This document shows, piece by piece, positions 15,001-24,052 of a DNA stretch of 64,000 nt (its first letter is position 1; each line of letters begins with the position of its first letter). The stretch covers positions 23,615,067 to 23,679,066 of the forward strand of contig BTRK01000002.1 of the NCBI GenBank assembly GCA_036245805.1. Reading direction: 5' to 3'. The notes beneath the pieces are model-generated. The model saw nothing but the letters and a program-made list of their open reading frames with translations. It had not been told where the DNA came from and ran no database searches. Both the position numbers and the translations under genes were made by a program. Source of the stretch: Pristionchus mayeri. Its lineage: Eukaryota; Nematoda; Chromadorea; Rhabditida; Neodiplogasteridae.

Positions 15001-15415
15001 CCATGAATTTAGTTCTCATAAGCACTAATAAAGTTCGACCACTTGAGTCACGAAGTTGATACAACTCCACTTTTGATTATTAAATCCCTTTTAACTTCTC
15101 ATGGAATCAAAGCATAATGATTCCTCTTGTTCAGTGTCCCGACCAACAGCTGGGAATGGGAATCGGGAAGAGAACGCGAGGAATCCTCGTCACTTCACTA
15201 CAACCCGGATCTGCTGCTGCTGAGAAATTGAAGGTCCCTGAATCTAAAATCTTGAATTTAATCACAAAAGTCACTCTCTTTAGGTGGGGGATCGAATCCT
15301 GGCAGTGAATGCCCTCCCAGTGACTGATCAATTATCCGCCGTAACCTTCGTCAAATCGAGTGGGGAACGACTGTATCTGCAAGTAGCTCGTCCCCGTTCA
15401 ACTCCCACTGCATAG
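27..15415 (+). CDS. mpz-1: Multi-PDZ scaffold protein (MPDZ/MUPP1 type), 5' end outside window
   Basis: Cytoplasmic scaffold that would cluster receptors and signalling proteins at membranes through tandem PDZ domains. Roughly 40 small exons join into one frame. The first exon seen is 27-56, then 159-239 and 344-419; the last is 15284-15415 with stop TAG at 15413-15415. Eight PDZ domains are readable, at about 344-747, 1106-1799, 4066-4925, 7541-8127, 9137-9816, 12486-13240, 13402-13866 and 15136-15415. They have carboxylate-binding loops such as GLGI, GLGF, SFGI, GLGV, GLGL and LGMG and the usual GD(R/Q)(I/L)LxVN core. The linkers are acidic or proline/serine-rich (about 6213-6292, 8349-8688, 8736-8838). 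The protein ends with a PDZ domain, as multi-PDZ proteins of this family do. C. elegans MPZ-1 has about ten PDZ domains, so about two should lie upstream. Assignment to the family is firm; exact borders of linker exons are less certain. Confidence 0.9.
344..747 (+). other. PDZ domain A of the mpz-1-like gene
   Basis: Exons 344-419, 466-584 and 643-747. The loop reads GGLGIALEG, followed by the [21 protein letters not shown] core and an [10 protein letters not shown] end strand. It is preceded by an exon at 159-239 encoding an unstructured-looking [12 protein letters not shown] stretch. Confidence 0.9.
1106..1799 (+). other. PDZ domain B of the mpz-1-like gene
   Basis: Exons 1106-1233, 1314-1380, 1427-1494 and 1715-1799. 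The loop is [10 protein letters not shown], the core [15 protein letters not shown], and the helix and end strand [12 protein letters not shown] then RLGIAKP. The 220-base intron 1495-1714 splits the helix from the preceding strand. Confidence 0.9.
4066..4925 (+). other. PDZ domain C of the mpz-1-like gene
   Basis: Exons 4066-4146, 4342-4439, 4613-4719 and 4830-4925. The loop is ALGLTVDGE, the core [16 protein letters not shown], and the helix [11 protein letters not shown] serine/proline-rich linker exon at 3950-4017 precedes it. Confidence 0.85.
6193..6304 (+). other. mpz-1-like proline/serine-rich linker exon and its splice flanks (source of a duplicate)
   Basis: The exon at about 6213-6292 encodes a linker of the [14 protein letters not shown] type between PDZ C and D. 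The same segment, with its TTTCAG-like acceptor and GTGAG donor, recurs almost unchanged at 20906-21018 in the intergenic spacer. Confidence 0.7.
7541..8127 (+). other. PDZ domain D of the mpz-1-like gene
   Basis: Exons 7541-7691, 7799-7878 and 7979-8127. The loop is [10 protein letters not shown], the core [14 protein letters not shown], and the helix [17 protein letters not shown]. The position is after a long charged linker region. Confidence 0.92.
9137..9816 (+). other. PDZ domain E of the mpz-1-like gene
   Basis: Exons 9137-9198, 9244-9296, 9383-9461 and 9703-9816. The loop is AGLGVSLAG, the core [14 protein letters not shown], and the helix [11 protein letters not shown] then MELVVLR. 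The acidic exon before it contains DDDEEES. Confidence 0.85.
10270..11783 (+). other. 1.5-kb intron of the mpz-1-like gene with possible internal promoter
   Basis: No exon is evident between the acidic exon ending at 10269 and the proline-rich exon starting at 11784. The stretch is pyrimidine-rich. It holds GGGCGGCCATTTTG (10575-10588), which resembles a YY1-type site in reverse. It also holds TATATATAG at 10896-10904 with an ATG at 10908-10910 and a possible donor after a short open frame. An internal start for a shorter isoform is inference only. Confidence 0.3.
12486..13240 (+). other. PDZ domain F of the mpz-1-like gene
   Basis: Exons 12486-12557, 12726-12788, 12974-13045 and 13211 onward. 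The loop is [12 protein letters not shown], the core [17 protein letters not shown] and the helix [10 protein letters not shown]. This is the best-conserved PDZ in the window. Confidence 0.94.
13402..13866 (+). other. PDZ domain G of the mpz-1-like gene
   Basis: Exons 13402-13524, 13622-13687 and 13825-13935. The loop is [12 protein letters not shown], the core [17 protein letters not shown] and the helix [17 protein letters not shown]. It follows PDZ F after a short linker. Confidence 0.94.
15136..15415 (+). other. C-terminal PDZ domain H of the mpz-1-like gene
   Basis: Exons 15136-15233 and 15284-15415. The loop is LGMGIGKR and the core [13 protein letters not shown]; the protein ends a few residues after the last strand. 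No clear AATAAA was seen just downstream. Confidence 0.9.
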
Positions 15416-15485
15416 AAAACCTCCTTATCACGGTCAGATTATGACCTACCCCTGCACTAGCACTTAGACCCATCCCCTTCTTCCT

Positions 15486-16195
15486 CTATCATAGATAGGG
15501 ACCACTAGCTCCGCCCACTTTCCTCTGACACGATGCCCCCTCGCAAGCAAGACAGAGCAATCACAGCGTTCATTCTTAACCAAATTACTTGGTCAAAAAA
15601 GAATTCGAAAGCTCTTCCCATGTACTTTCGATATGTCACTATTCAAAGAACAGTTTTTGCAGTTGTGGTGTTGAAAAATCGAACTTTATAACGCGATCCA
15701 TCATTTTTCACAGATTGTTGATATGTGTGAGCAGTGAAATTGTGATACACTGTTTGAATAGTGAAAATATGATAGCCAGCAACCATTCAAACAAGTTGGC
15801 CAAAGGAAATCGAAAAATATTGATTTCCAGGTCCGTGATTCGAAGTAAACTAGTCGGTGCCTGGGCTAAAAGATCGCCGTCTCCTTCTCTCCCTCTCCCC
15901 CCTCTCCTCTCGCCCGTCTCCGACCCGGCGCGTGTAGAGAGCGATTGCTCATACGAAAGAGCGCGATTGCAGCGCATTCCTGTCTCTCCTCGCAGGGGTG
16001 AGGCGAAGCCGGGAAAAGGCGAAGCCCTGCCCAAAATTTTTGCGATTTGGCTGGGAAGGGAACGGAATTGACTCCGCCCCTTTCTTCGTCGTCTCGGTTT
16101 TCCCCCACTCTCTGTTTATGTCTTTTCAAACACTTCTTGAGCTCTAGAGCCATTCAGAGATGAGATATCGACAAACGACCAAAAGTATGATCATG
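15486..16195 (+). repeat. Intergenic dispersed element, copy A
   Basis: Starts with a GGGACCACTAGCTCCGCCCA motif and ends with ATATCGACAAACGACCAAAA. It shares start, end and an internal ACCCGGCG..TAGAGAGCG block with copy C (21098-21775), and start and end with copy B (18450-19085). It holds no convincing coding frame. Limits are by eye. The stretch from about 16200 to 17200, before the next gene's stop, shows nothing recognisable. Confidence 0.5.
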
Positions 16196-17200
16196 TTAGG
16201 ACCTCAGCGGCTATGTTGAGCATAGTTTGGGAGACATGGCTTCATTTCGGCTATACCCCTTGTGGTCCCTAATCATAGAGTAAATATAGCGACATGAATA
16301 GTGATTATTGTGATCTCAGTTTCTCCTTCTCTTCTCCAATCGATAATTCAATATTCAATTGCCCTCCCAGTTGTTCTCATGCGATCCCATTGAAAGTAAT
16401 ATAGACGTTATTTACTATATCTCGAACCGATGCTCAAATTGGGTACTATTCATTCTATTCATTGTTCCTCTCGCCATAATTGTTCTTAGAATGATTTTAG
16501 AATTCATTCGCTTCTAGTTTGAAGAGATTATTGATTACTATTTCAATGTAGGAAATGCAGGTTCTCAGTCTCTTTTTAATTGTTTATTACGGCCAAATAT
16601 CGCACTGTCTTGAATAGAGAATGAGCTTCTTCAAATGTTTTCTCCGATTCTTCTCAAAGATTGTCACTCTATCACGCCATTCTTTCAAATGTCTCTATAA
16701 ATTTCTTTATCTCAACAGGGTTTCTGCTGTTTGCATTTGATGATAATGGGAAAAATGAAAGGAATAATCGTAGGTTCAACCTGCTCGATTCTTCTCTATT
16801 TATTAGAAAACAACAAATGGGCACAGAATTTCGACCAGGGTAGTAATCAGCGAGTGTCACCATTCTTTCCAAAAATTCTCACCTTGCTCACCGATTATTC
16901 TTAATTTATTTTTAAAGAACAAGTACAATTTGGAAGCGTAAGTACAATAATTTGAGCACAGTAGTCTATCAATCGAACATAAGATGAAGGATGGGAAGGT
17001 ACAACACAATAAAAACTACACATATACGGGAGGATGGGATCTCACTAGAAGAGAATGGTCGTGAACGGGATCGAATATAGACTGGGTGAAAGAGTCGTAT
17101 TGATCGAATGACGAGTTGGAGTGGGGATTACTGTAGATGTCGGGATCCTGCTCGGAGAGGAGAGGAGAGGAGAGGGCGAGTGAGAGGGCCGATGGAATGG

Positions 17201-18146
17201 CTACTTGCCCTTATGCTTCAACTCGATTGGCAAGTTGCACTGGAATGGTAACGTGATCTCAACCACTACTACCCGACTCACCTGAGTGTGGTCGATTGCA
17301 TCGGTCTCATTCCGCATGAAGGTTTTCCTCTTCGTGCATCCAGTGCACTCAGCTTCCATCAGTGCCAGATCGTGAGAAACTTTCTCCACACTAGTCCGCC
17401 CGCATTACTCACACTGCGCAGAGTCCAGTTGTGATGCTTGCGCTGGTGTTGAAGCCAGCCGTTGAAGTGGGTGTGCGATCTCTGAAGAGGAAAATATAAA
17501 ATGGAAAATGAAGCCTTTAGGACCTTCGTGCAGAAAGCATCCGAACACATGAACGAAGAAGAGGGGGAGAAGGTCTCTCAATCCCTTTGACGGTATCCTT
17601 AAATACCTGAGGACAGATGACGACATTCGAGTATGGCTTGGCGTTCAAACGAGTTGGTCGATGAGTAGAGAGAGAGGACGACGAGGGAGGGAGAGCGACA
17701 GAGGAGGAAGGGAGAGAGTGAGTAGCGAGAGAGGAGGAAGAGGAAGGCCCCGTAGAGAGTGAAGAGAAGGAGGCGGGGTTGGGGACGTTTGGTACGGACG
17801 ACATGGGGAGAGTGGAGGAAGGAGCAGCCGTTGAGGATGTAGCTGAGGGCTGAATGTTGTACGATATCTCAACAGATAAATGATCTACAAAAATTTGTTA
17901 GACAGACCGGGGGCGATTGCTGCTCGAGGGTATTTGCCAATTCCTCAGCTGCCAGGGCGGCAGGCTCCATGTATGCGTGGGTCGAAGCAACATAGTGCAG
18001 ATGAACAGCCTGATGAAGAAAGATAATGAGGGAGAGGGAGAGGCATTTACGAGTTGGCGGGCAGCAGTTGCAACGTCCATTCTTGTACGACCGAGTAGAC
18101 AGAGAAATACGAGGGAAAATAGAGGAAATTGATAATGCGAGTCCAT
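17201..18146 (-). CDS. Candidate secreted IL-17-like cytokine (frame-broken; may be a pseudogene)
   Basis: The first exon (18146-18051) encodes a hydrophobic signal-like start (FPLFSLVFLCLLG). Exon 18009-17908 continues in frame. A serine-rich segment follows and ends in ICPQ. An exon at about 17485-17420 ends in HHNWTLRS, and the last exon has ALMEAECTGCTKRK and ends at TAG 17203-17201. Tryptophan, then EA-x-C-x2-C about 20 residues later, then a final cysteine recalls the core of IL-17-family cystine-knot proteins, which worms do have. Two joins do not keep frame by eye: into the serine-rich exon, and between WTLRS and the last exon, where the only obvious intron would be 22 bases. It could be a pseudogene, an assembly error or a different secreted family. 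It converges with the mpz-1-like gene. Confidence 0.45.
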
Positions 18147-18449
18147 CGAACAGAGACGAGTGCAATGCAAATTAGGCAAATCAAAAGGGAAAACAATCGA
18201 GAGGTGCAATGATATCGTGATAACGGCAGTTTGACTGCAGGTTAGCATCAAATTATCACTTCCGTCGTAGCCTCCATACGTGATAACTGTAGTTTTATTC
18301 ATCAGGAACCGGCTTTATCTTGGGCGGGAAGAGCATCGCTTACAATTATATCGTTTTGGGACCCATCAACTAGAGTAGAGCCCTTCCATTCTTACCGAGA
18401 GAGAGTTCCGCACTCACAATCAGTCTGGGGTGTTCCTTTCCCTTCCCCA

Positions 18450-19085
18450 TACCTAGAGACCGCAAGCGCCGCCCACTTTGAGGGAGAAAGAGTGCCCCAA
18501 AATCTGGCACTCTAAACGACTAAGCGAATTCGTAACAAAATTCTTAGTGCAAGCCATTTTTCTGTAGGTATCATCAGTCTTTACAATCTGCGAAATGGCG
18601 ATCATGATCTGTTTTGCTTTAATATACAAAAAAAATCGATTGAAAGGTCATGCATTCTCCAATTTTTGTACTTCCGATGAATATTCGTATTTCGCCTAAG
18701 TCCAGCAAGGTTCCCCTGATTTTTATTATCACTTCAGTACAAATAAAATATAAAATATATTAAAGTTCGAATATTCGTTTGCAAATAACTATCGGACAGT
18801 ACGCGTATTTATTGGAATACGACTTCCGCTGTTTATCTCTGCTATCCGCAAAAGTCTTGAACGAAAGGAGGAACGAACACACGGTCCCGTGACACGAGGC
18901 TTCACCACTACACCATGCGGACAGGTGCCAGAGTCGTTCCTCTGACGATACTAGGCATCGGAATAGGCTCCGCCCACATGCACCTTTCGACGATCAGCCG
19001 TTGAACTACTCGAGAACACTGTTCGAGTCATAGCACTAGTTAGAGTTGAGATATCGACAAAGGGTCAAAAGTATCGTTTTATTAG
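18450..19085 (+). repeat. Intergenic dispersed element, copy B
   Basis: Begins with an AGAGACCGCAAGCGCCGCCC motif and ends with ATATCGACAAAGGGTCAAAA. An internal GCGAATTCGTAAC block is shared with copy C (GCGAATTCGCAAC). A tRNA-like segment lies inside it on the minus strand. Limits are approximate. Confidence 0.45.
18868..18933 (-). repeat. tRNA-like sequence (SINE head or tRNA relic)
   Basis: On the minus strand it reads TGTCCGCATGGTGTAGTGGT, with an A-box-like TGGTGTAGTGG, then about 30 bases later GTGTTCGTTCCTCC, a B-box-like element. The acceptor stem does not pair properly and no normal anticodon loop forms, so it is not a working tRNA. A pol III promoter of a SINE is possible. Confidence 0.4.
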
Positions 19086-19793
19086 GTTCCTCACGGACAT
19101 TTTTCGCACTGTTTGCCGTTAACTACGACAATTCGGCAATCCACGTTGTGGTCATCAAGACTCTCTGCGATGCGGTCGAAGCTGGGAGGATCACCTCTCA
19201 CCAACTGAGATCAATGAGTCCCTTCGACAATTCCTCTCGAGGCTGCCCAGAGGAGGAGAGGAAGATGGAAGTCGAGGGATGCCCTTACATCGAGGCGCCC
19301 TCCCATTTCACTTTTCTTTGCTCCTCTCGATTATGTTGCCTGTTCAGTTTTTACTGATCCTTCTTCGTCTCCTTCGTTTTTCTCTTTATTGATTTGTGTT
19401 ATATGTTTGGTCGGTTTTGATAATCTACGATTAATCTAAAAGAGGGGTTCAACGAAAAGAAAATCAGAAATCCAAAATCAGAGTTTGGAAAAGAAGGGTC
19501 TGTGATTCTGTTTGCCTGAATACTATTTTGGGGCGCATTATCATTCCAATCCCACTGAGAGAGGTTGTTGTTGTTTTCATAACTTTCTAGACCCCATCCG
19601 CAACTTATCAATGGCGCATCCATCCCCATATCCTACATGGCAGTGACAACCGATTTCACTTTCTTTTCCGTGAGGTTAGAGGCTATTGAGTCTGTCAAAT
19701 TGTCATTACTTGTTATCCCCGTAAGCCACAGGAAGTATTACAGTACTTGTCGATGGTGAGACTAATTGATCTATTTTTGTACAGGAATAATTA

Positions 19794-20662
19794 TTAGGTT
19801 GGTGCAAAAGTTTCGTTACAAAATCACGATTAAAGTTTTCGAGCACTATCTTGTTTCGGTCTTGAACAGTCCTCGTGTGGTTTCTTGTATGATGTTAGTA
19901 CATGTGTGCTGCACCTTATCAATCAATAATACCTATGAGACATCATTCCAAAGTCTGAGAAATGCATTGTTTTAAGAACTTTTTGATTGATAACTACTCC
20001 TTGCGCTGCAATAATTGCGCCGCTTCAACACCATTTTCATTATGATGGCTAGCTATTCTACCGTTGCGAGTGATCGGCATTAGCCATAAAACCTTCTGAG
20101 AAAATAGGCTCTTATTCCGGAATAATGAGGTAATTCAACTGCCAGATTCTGAATATTTTCACATGGAGTATTTGCTGGAGGAGCTTGGGGTCTTACATGA
20201 AACATAATCAGAAGTACCTATCATCAGGATGTTACCATAGCAAGTTCATAACGATTCACCTTTCCATCCGAGAGATTTCGGAATTATGGTTTTGAACCTC
20301 AAATTTGAACGACGAAATCTGTCTTTTTCGCCTCACTAGTAATCCGTGGAAGCCCGAAACTCCCATTTAACGTGTTCAATGCGAGTTACTCATCCGTTTC
20401 CCTTACTCATCCGTTTCTCTGAAGGATGGGAGCTGTATGGGATTTGTTTAGTTTTAGCGATGATTTGTGTTGAACACCTAAAAACATGGTAATTTTGCTA
20501 ATTTTCACTCATCACTGTTTTTCTACGGAATGGATCGATCGGGTAGAAACCAGCCATTGTGATGACCTAAAACTGCCTCAAATAGGTTGTATTTGATTCA
20601 GGGGAAGTATTCACAAGAAAATAGGCAAAATATCTTGTAACGAAACTTTTGCACCAACCTGA
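19794..20662. mobile_element. Mariner-type MITE, non-autonomous
   Basis: Inverted termini TTAGGTTGGTGCAAAAGTTT at the left and the complement at the right (AACTTTTGCACCAACCTGA), flanked by TA. This is the terminal sequence style of mariner elements. The 869-base interior has no transposase remnant (no D,D34D-type frame on either strand), so it must have been moved in trans. Confidence 0.8.
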
Positions 20663-20694
20663 TAAATTTGATAAATTTATGTGGGTTCCTATAG

Positions 20695-20845
20695 GTGTCC
20701 AGGAATGGCGGCGAGGGGGGTACTGCGCAGGGCCCCACTGTGGGGCGCCGCGCAAGGTATGCATAGGGGTTCATGGAAAAATCGATTTATAAGTGATAGT
20801 AGGTCAAGACTAAGTACCGTACTCAATCGATAGTACAGTACCAGC
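20695..20845 (+). mobile_element. Fragment of the G-rich foldback element family
   Basis: The block around 20772-20842, including AGGTCAAGACTAAGTACCGT and AATCGATAGTACAGTACC, matches the left part of the foldback element at 53239-54163. It is preceded by a G/C-rich stretch in the same relative position. Only one end is present. Confidence 0.6.
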
Positions 20846-20905
20846 AGACATTAAGGGAGAGAGGCAAACGCGAAACTCCGCCTCCTCGCCCTCCTTCTTC
20901 TCGCC

Positions 20906-21018
20906 CAACTAAGTGCAGTGATTGCAGAATCAGCTTGATGAACTCCTCCTCCCCTCCCCGAGTCTTCTCCCCCTCCCACTCCCTCCACTCCCCCTTCCCA
21001 CGCAGTGAGTACCATCCA
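20906..21018 (+). pseudogene. Duplicated mpz-1-like linker exon with splice flanks
   Basis: About 110 bases almost identical to 6193-6304, including the upstream CAACTAAGTGxAGTGATTxC, the CAG acceptor and the CACGCxGTGAGTA donor. It stands alone, 5.5 kb beyond the end of the parent gene. In the parent frame a TGA appears (GCT TGA), so it is a relic. It adjoins element copy C. Confidence 0.75.
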
Positions 21019-21097
21019 TTGCCAGTCAAAGGAGGAAGGAAAGGCGTCTCGAGGAATGAAAGAATCACCTCTCATTCCTCAATGCGCCCGTTGCCTA

Positions 21098-21775
21098 TGC
21101 TTAGAGACCGCCGGCTCCGCCCACTTAGAAGGAGAAAGGGTTGCCTCAAAATCTGGCCCGAGCGACAACAATGCGAATTCGCAACCTAAAAATTTGAAAA
21201 AAATGTTTTCGTGTAGGGCTGAGGAGCCTCTACAAACGACAGGGTGCCCGTCATGAAAAATCCTGCCAGAAATATCCCAAAAGTATTGATTTAGGGTTAA
21301 GAATGTATTATATTGGATGATTAGAGTGATTCTAATGTTAATTCTTAACGTGGGCATGGTCTACTCGATTTTCCCTGAATGTAGGCGTCGATTGACATCG
21401 AAATCATAATTTTAGGAATTTTCTCTGATTTGTAGTTTTATTTTTAAGATAGCTGAACGCGTGCTAATGGGAGTGCAAGGGGACGGGGTTTCCTCTCTGC
21501 TTTCACGCCGGTCTCTCACCCGGCGTTTATAGAGAGCGCGCGCTCTTGACATCCTCTCGCTTTCCTCTCCCTTACGAGCTAGACTCGACGCGGAGCTCTG
21601 CTCCAAGCTTTGGAGATTTGCATAAAATGAGGCGGAGCGGGCTCCGTCCACTCTGCTCTCATGTCGATTTCGGGTCCCTCTCCGTTGTGACTCTTTCGAG
21701 GAGTTTTTGGGCCATAACTCGAGACAGAGTTAACATATCGACAAACGGTAAAAAGTATGACCATATTCAGCCTCA
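21098..21775 (+). repeat. Intergenic dispersed element, copy C
   Basis: Begins with AGAGACCGCCGGCTCCGCCC and ends with ATATCGACAAACGGTAAAAA. It is collinear with copy A, with a shared ACCCGGCG..TAGAGAGCG block at about 21520. About 270 bases of unremarkable AT-rich sequence separate it from the palindrome. Confidence 0.5.
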
Positions 21776-22810
21776 CAAGGATACATTAGACCCACAAATA
21801 TCCCCTACAAAGCAATTCGGTCAACCACCGTGCGGTCTCTACCTATGCTGCATGAATTTCAAACATAAACAGCTGTAACTTGGTCGGTGATAAGACATCT
21901 CGAACAAACAAAATCAAATAACGACATTCCGAACTAGGACGTTTCGCACAATTTCACTCAAAATTTAATTAATAAGGAATTTGTTTAGGGAGAGCAGGCG
22001 GGTTTCTTCAAAGTGCTTCTAAAATAAAATGCGCATAAATCAAAATTAAGAATGTAGAGATCATTTTTCATTTTCATACCTGATCATTTTTCTTTACATC
22101 ATTACCTGATAATGAAAAGCCTAAGAATATCAGTCAATATCAGTCATTTAAAAAAGGGTACTTTTGGACTTTAGGATCAAATTTAACGGATTCAAAGAGG
22201 AGTAGTCGTCGATGGATGAAACATTCCTTGACTGAACTGATAGACTGAACTGACAGTCATGATTCTGAAAAAGCGTTAGTGTTCAATCATAGAGAGCAAT
22301 TAACCAACTTACGTTTTTCGTTCGTCCATTCGCGAGAGTGGAGGAACACCGCACAGTGAAAAGAGAGAAGAGTGAAATGGGGAAATGACCTCGCAATAAT
22401 TGGGAATCAAAGGGGTAGAATGGGGAAAATTGCCCGACCACTTTGGTGATGAGTCGTTTCCAGATTGTGCATCCACTGTCACTTTTTTTTCGAAACGTAT
22501 ATCCCAATCTCGGAGTTGATGCCGAAACTGACTTCTCACCCGAATTGGACATCATCGATGTAATACATCAGTTCATGATGGACTGAAGAGAAATTATGAG
22601 AGTAATCGAGAAAATTGCCCGATGAGGATTCTGCATTCTTAGAAACGATGATGGATGCACAATTCTCGTAACTTTCTTGACTTGCTCGTGAGGAGGTGAG
22701 GGATCCTCTTCTTATTGAACAGCTCGCTAGAGCAGCAGCAGGATTTCCGCGTAGGGAGTGTGTCAATCATCTGCAGGGTCCATCCCTTCCAACCACTCGC
22801 ATCCATATAT

Positions 22811-23633
22811 TAGGGTGTCCCGAAAGTTCGTGCACTACTTTTTGAAAATATGTTTTTCAAATGTCATCGAACTTGTAAGGGGGTAGTAATCGGCGCTGGA
22901 TAGGGCATCCACTATTCTTCCGTTTACATACTTCAGGGCTTGAAATCCTTGCGTTTTCGCAAAAATAATATAACTAATCCTGATCTATATAAAAACACCC
23001 CATTTACAGTTCTCTCGTCTGAAGAGATATAAACCAGATTATCCGCTCCTGTGAGTCAGTAGTTCATTCTAAGCAAGTTTCCCAACATCCCGCTGCCCCA
23101 TATTGCATTTGCAGAATTTTAACGAAACTCTTGATTTTCCACACAAAATTTTAAAAAGTTGAGAATATCATTCCAAACATGGATCTAAACGATTGCTAAT
23201 AAACTAAAAAAAACTAAGAACTATTATTTTCTGAGTGGCTTGTCGTTCGAAGAGAGATTACAAAATTTAATAATAAAAAAAACGACATCTTTAAAATTAA
23301 TGAAAGTTGAAAGTTTTGCACTACTTCAGCTATCACTAAAGATAGCTGTTGAATGACTATTTTAAAAATAACTGCACACCCATCTCCTTCATTAGTTTCA
23401 ATCCGGGTCTCACACAATAGTCTTAATTTGTGTTAGAAATTTTAAAACGACATGACCGAAAATCGACTTTTCAGGTAATTTCAGCGTCATTAGATAGTGT
23501 TTTCAGAATATTATAGCGGAATCAATTAGTAAACCTGCACATGTAAAAAACACAAAACTATTTGATATGGTGCATTATAGTTCCAAAGGGAAAAAATAAG
23601 TAAAAATAGTGCACGAACTTTCGGGACACCCTA
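22811..23633. mobile_element. TIR element in left arm (Tc1/mariner-type MITE)
   Basis: Ends TAGGGTGTCCCGAAAGTTCG and complement CGAACTTTCGGGACACCCTA, with TA at both borders. It is 823 bases with no long coding frame. It matches 26081-26904 in inverse orientation with few differences. Confidence 0.8.
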
Positions 23634-23828
23634 ATACTTCGTCAATTTAGCTAAATCGCTTTGTTTGAACACCTGAACAGGGGAGGTCTGCAGATGGGGG
23701 AGTATGGAATTCAATAAGGAGAATGAAGAGGGTATTATTCTGGGTATTATTTGGAAGAGACACCCAGACTGCTCAGAGAAGAGACTGCTCTGGGCGGACT
23801 CGAAATATTCTACTCAAAAAATGCCAAT

Positions 23829-23905
23829 AATTTTCAAATGAAAATGCTTACAATTTCAAATGAAAATGCTTACAATTTCAAATGAAAATGCTTACAATTG
23901 CCTAC
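23829..23905. repeat. Short direct repeat, left arm
   Basis: Three tandem copies of a roughly 24-base unit TTTCAAATGAAAATGCTTAC plus AA. The mirror set lies at about 25806-25880 in the right arm. Confidence 0.8.
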
Positions 23906-23948
23906 AATTGCACCGGAAAGGTCTAACACATATTTCAGCTATCCGTTC

Positions 23949-24047
23949 CCTCACCAGTTCCGGTATCTGAATATTCCCCAAAGATCGACTTCTCTGCATG
24001 CAGCAGCGAGAATGGGAAGATCGCATCGGGCCATTCCCACGAGTATC
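23949..24047 (-). pseudogene. Captured sorbitol dehydrogenase exon fragment, left arm
   Basis: By eye it matches 30898-31002, exon 9 of the SORD gene plus its donor site, with five substitutions and one 6-base gap. The minus strand still encodes [14 protein letters not shown] and GIFRYRN. The copy in the right arm (25665-25763) is the exact inverse. Confidence 0.85.
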
Positions 24048-24052
24048 ACAAC

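Noticed and set aside
18868..18933. Functional tRNA gene
   Set aside because: A and B boxes are present but acceptor and anticodon stems do not form, so it was recorded only as tRNA-like.
19794..20662. Mariner transposase gene
   Set aside because: Termini are mariner-like but no transposase motif or long frame is found on either strand.
22536..22766. 76-codon frame present in both palindrome arms (also 26949-27179)
   Set aside because: Duplicated only because the arms are duplicated; no known domain, and arm copies are not independent conservation evidence.
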